Part shown: positions 20,921-22,740 of the stretch, in pieces
Position numbering within the stretch: the stretch's first letter is position 1
How the letters are laid out: each line of letters opens with the position of its first letter
Assembly (NCBI GenBank): GCA_963631415.1
Contig: CAVGQS010000016.1
Location: forward strand, 1 to 22,740
Origin: UBA6382 sp963631415
GTDB lineage: Bacteria > Bacteroidota > Bacteroidia > Bacteroidales > Bacteroidaceae
Direction: 5' to 3'
DNA: 22,740 nt
The notes under the pieces: generated by a model
Seen by the model: only the letters and a program-made list of their open reading frames with translations
Database searches by the model: none
What the model was told of the DNA's origin: nothing
Translations under genes and position numbers: made by a program

Positions 20921-21448
20921 TCACCCCTTGCGCCAGTTGCAGAAATACTGCCACATAATCATGGCGGCGGCACACGAGACGTTGAACGAGTGCTTGGTGC
21001 CGTATTGCGGAATCTCCAGGCAATAGTCGCTTTGGTCCACCACCTCTTGGGCTACGCCTTTCACCTCGTTGCCCAAGACCACTGCGGTGGGGCGGCGCTC
21101 GTTCCACTCCAGCATGCTGACGCTGCCCTCCACCTGCTCTGCCGAGGCGACCACGAAGCCTGCGCTCTTGAGTTGGCTGACGCATTCTGCGGTCGAGGCG
21201 AAATACTCCCATTCCACCGAGTCCTCGGCGCCCAATGCCGTCTTGTGGATTTCGGGGTGGGGCGGCCGGCCGGTGATGCCGCACAGGCACACCTTCTGCA
21301 CCCTGAATCCGTCGGCGGTGCGCAACACCGACCCCACGTTGTGCATGCTCCTCACGTTGTCGAGCACCACCACGAGGGGCGTCTTGTCAGCCTGGCGGAA
21401 CTCCTCCGTGGTCAGGCGGTTCATCTCAAGTACGGTCAACTTGTGCAT
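20921..21448 (-). CDS. SpoU/TrmH-type RNA 2'-O-methyltransferase
   Basis: The 175-residue SPOUT methyltransferase probably methylates a ribose 2'-OH in tRNA or rRNA using SAM. All three knot motifs are visible: VVLDNVRSMHNVGSVLRTADGF (motif 1, with the catalytic Arg), VVLGNEVKGV (motif 2) and CLEIPQYGTKHSFNVSCAAAMIMW (motif 3, Phe in place of the more usual Leu before NVS). There is no L30e-like RNA-binding domain, so this is the short form. I chose the ATG at 21448 (MHKLTVLEMNRL) because an upstream in-frame ATG at 21493 lies before the -7 element. It is convergent with the toxin cassette and divergent from the DUF4294 gene. The target RNA position cannot be told. Confidence 0.88.
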   Translation of the reverse strand: MHKLTVLEMNRLTTEEFRQADKTPLVVVLDNVRSMHNVGSVLRTADGFRVQKVCLCGITGRPPHPEIHKTALGAEDSVEWEYFASTAECVSQLKSAGFVVASAEQVEGSVSMLEWNERRPTAVVLGNEVKGVAQEVVDQSDYCLEIPQYGTKHSFNVSCAAAMIMWQYFCNWRKG

Positions 21449-21468
21449 TGCTGTAAATCTAATGTTTG

Positions 21469-21476
21469 CAAAGGTA
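21469..21476 (-). promoter_or_regulatory. -7 element of the SpoU methyltransferase promoter
   Basis: On the minus strand the sequence is TACCTTTG, matching TAnnTTTG, 20 bases before the ATG at 21448. It excludes a start at 21493. Confidence 0.65.
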
Positions 21477-21541
21477 ATGTTATTTTGTGACAAAATTGAT
21501 TAAAGAGCCCGAAACAGGCGCTGCAATAAGTTAGATTTCAC

Positions 21542-21549
21542 TACTTTTG
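21542..21549 (+). promoter_or_regulatory. -7 element directly before the DUF4294 gene
   Basis: TACTTTTG fits TAnnTTTG and ends ten bases before the ATG at 21560. Transcription would start only about four bases before the start codon, predicting a nearly leaderless mRNA. Confidence 0.55.
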
Positions 21550-21559
21550 CACCACGTTT

Positions 21560-22186
21560 ATGAAACCCAGCACCGCAATATGTTTTCTCGCGGCCTGTCT
21601 TGCGCTGTGCATCCACACCAAGACCAGCGCCCAGACCAACACCACCAACAACGACACCCTCCAGGTGGCGATGCTCGTGCAGGTTGACCGTGCCTTCTAC
21701 AAAGGCGACAGCATACCCAACGTAACCCTCCATGAGTTCTTCAAATACCCGCCCCGGCAGTTCAAGAACGAACGCGAGCGCATCAAATACGACAAGCTGG
21801 TGCGCAACGTGAAGTACGTCTTCCCCTACGCCCGCCTGGTGCGCACCATACTGATTGAGACCCACGACTACCTGCAGACCCTCGACACCGAGAAGGAGAA
21901 GAAGCAGCACATCAAGGCCGTGGAGCGCGGCATACGCAAGCAGTATGAGCCCACCGTGCGCAAGATATCCAAGACGCAGGGCAAGCTGCTCGTCAAACTC
22001 ATCGACCGCGAGTGCGGCCAGACCAGCTTTGAGATGATCAAGGCCTTCCTGGGCAGCGCACGCGCCAACATGTACAACGTGCTGAGTTCCCTCTTCGGCA
22101 ACAACCTGCGCAAACACTACGACCCGCAAGGCGAAGACCGCGAGATAGAGCGCATAGTGCTCATGGTGGAGAGCGGCCAGCTGTAG
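21560..22186 (+). CDS. Exported DUF4294 family protein
   Basis: The 208-residue protein has a signal peptide (MKPSTAICFLAACLALCIHTKTSAQ) and then a DUF4294 domain. The family pattern is seen in KYDKLVRNVKYVFPYARLVRTIL, the charged helix EKEKKQHIKAVERGIRKQYEPTVRKISKTQGKLLVKLIDRECGQTSFEMIKAFLGSARANMYNVLSSLFGNNLRKHYDPQGEDREIERIV. DUF4294 is found almost only in Bacteroidota and has no known function; its Lys/Arg-rich helices suggest binding to an acidic partner or the envelope. The signal peptide fixes the start at 21560. Monocistronic, with a -7 element at its very start and a strong terminator after it. Confidence 0.85.
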   Translation: MKPSTAICFLAACLALCIHTKTSAQTNTTNNDTLQVAMLVQVDRAFYKGDSIPNVTLHEFFKYPPRQFKNERERIKYDKLVRNVKYVFPYARLVRTILIETHDYLQTLDTEKEKKQHIKAVERGIRKQYEPTVRKISKTQGKLLVKLIDRECGQTSFEMIKAFLGSARANMYNVLSSLFGNNLRKHYDPQGEDREIERIVLMVESGQL

Positions 22187-22254
22187 TGCTCGCGCCTCGC
22201 AGCCGCCAGCACAGCCGCGCCACACGCCATCAACCAAATCAAACATAAGGACAC

Positions 22255-22298
22255 AAGCCCGAAACACTGCACCACACCGCAGCGTTTCGGGCTTTTTT
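22255..22298 (+). terminator. Rho-independent terminator of the DUF4294 gene
   Basis: AAGCCCGAAAC (22255-22265) pairs perfectly with GTTTCGGGCTT (22284-22294). After one mismatch, CTGC (22267-22270) pairs with GCAG (22279-22282). The loop is eight bases and six T follow the stem (22293-22298). It lies about 70 bases after the stop codon. Confidence 0.92.
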
Positions 22299-22546
22299 CG
22301 TTTGGTCGGCATGCCAGTTGTCTTATTGGCGCAACACCACAATGGCAGCCCCACATTTTTCGCTCCACAACAATGCTCTCCGCACCTTTTTGAGACGTCA
22401 TACGCACCTTTTTGAGATTTTTTCAGTGCCGATATTACACCTTTTTGAGATTTTTCGCCATTTCGTGTTGGGAAAATCCATTGGTGTTTCGAAAATAAAA
22501 CACAGGAAATGAGCCAGGTGCGGCATTTTGCGTGGAAAAAGTGGCA
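22299..22546. other. Intergenic region with phased repeats
   Basis: I see no convincing gene in this stretch. Open frames on either strand across it run through the repeats and the terminator and show no family features. It contains the three repeats listed next. Confidence 0.5.
22381..22455. repeat. Three direct repeats of CACCTTTTTGAGA, 22 and 33 bases apart
   Basis: Copies of CACCTTTTTGAGA begin at 22383, 22405 and 22438. The first two are extended on the left by CG; the last two are extended on the right by a T run (TTTTT). The centre-to-centre distances, 22 and 33, are two and three times 11 bases, so all copies face about the same side of the helix. That suits binding sites for one protein. 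The unit count is too small and the spacing too irregular for a CRISPR array. Confidence 0.75.
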
Positions 22547-22642
22547 ATGTTGCCAATTTTCCGCACAGCGTTGTCTGGCATCGGCATCCTCACCCTGGGC
22601 CTGCAGGACTTCCTGATGCCCTCCAGCAGCCTTGTGCAATAG
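22547..22642 (+). CDS. Possible 31-residue ORF or gene remnant
   Basis: The ATG at 22547 opens a frame of 31 codons containing the hydrophobic run ALSGIGILTLGLQDFLMPSSSLVQ and then TAG. The stretch is more GC-rich than its surroundings and reads like a piece of a protein or a tiny membrane peptide. No promoter or family match is visible. It may be a decayed gene end. Confidence 0.2.
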   Translation: MLPIFRTALSGIGILTLGLQDFLMPSSSLVQ

Positions 22643-22657
22643 CAGCGCGCCCCTACA

Positions 22658-22740
22658 TTATTATATATCCTACATATATTATATATAGGGTCTGCTAATT
22701 AACCCAAATCTACTGAAATACAGTAAATTAACTTGCAAAA
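22658..22740. other. AT-rich sequence at the window end
   Basis: From about 22658 the sequence is mostly A and T, with an alternating TATATA tract on both sides of CCTACA (about 22660-22688) that could fold back on itself. A small inverted repeat, TACTG-AAATA-CAGTA, and two copies of AATTAAC follow. It is probably the promoter region of a gene beyond the window; no complete TAnnTTTG element is visible. Confidence 0.3.

Noticed and set aside
20898..20923. Hairpin TGAGCC / GGCTCA as a terminator between the toxin cassette and the methyltransferase
   Set aside because: The stem is only 6 bp with a 14-base loop and there is no T run on either strand.
22381..22455. CRISPR array
   Set aside because: Only three short T-rich units with unequal spacings of 22 and 33 bases and no cas genes; better explained as binding sites or a dispersed repeat.
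21500..22639. 379-codon minus-strand open frame opposite the DUF4294 gene and through the right-hand repeats
   Set aside because: It runs through the terminator, the repeats and antisense to an exported family protein. The repeated SQKG residues come from the DNA repeat itself.

Overview
The window comes from a Bacteroidota chromosome, most likely a Bacteroidales of the Prevotellaceae type. Four observations support this. Many transcription units start with the Bacteroidota -7 element TAnnTTTG, some with an upstream TTTG, and most starts lack a Shine-Dalgarno sequence. The tRNA-Gln has no encoded CCA. There is a PorZ-like protein with a type IX secretion C-terminal domain. Several families are restricted to or typical of the phylum (DUF4488, DUF4294, RibF and LeuRS of the Bacteroidota type). 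Most genes look moderately GC-rich; bases 1 to about 830 are strikingly AT-rich and look foreign.

Layout. Bases 1-830: the end of an unknown gene, an unrecognised 212-aa gene, and an overlapping 20-codon ORF carrying the RLTExDL-type motif seen at the start of many phage and mobile-element proteins of gut Bacteroidales. Bases 900-2,790 (minus strand): a secreted DUF4488 protein with its own terminator, then xerD. Bases 2,885-3,933 (plus): aroQ and a one-base-overlapping O-methyltransferase. Bases 4,003-6,848 (minus): an operon of HAD hydrolase, ribF, CPBP membrane protease and a secreted RlpA-like protein. Bases 7,138-8,092 (plus): tRNA-Gln with its own terminator, then thiD. Bases 8,416-12,306 (plus): a tightly packed four-gene surface-glycan operon (GT2, LicD, GT4, GT2). 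Bases 12,431-19,161 (plus): leuS, a YitT-family membrane protein, rdgB and porZ, the last two overlapping by four bases. Bases 19,330-19,824: a small lamin-tail lipoprotein. Bases 19,906-20,852: a three-gene cassette with a putative ADP-ribosyltransferase-fold DUF3990 protein between a DUF3791 protein and a small helical protein. Bases 20,921-22,186: divergent SpoU-type RNA methyltransferase and a DUF4294 exported protein. The last 550 bases hold a strong terminator, three copies of a CACCTTTTTGAGA repeat spaced by 22 and 33 bases, a very short ORF, and an AT-rich end.

Most of the window is housekeeping. The parts most worth attention are the DUF3791/DUF3990 cassette, which looks like a toxin-antitoxin or defence module and, unusually here, has Shine-Dalgarno sequences before two of its starts; the truncated AT-rich island at the left edge; the helically phased repeats at the right edge; and a long imperfect inverted repeat upstream of the glycan operon.
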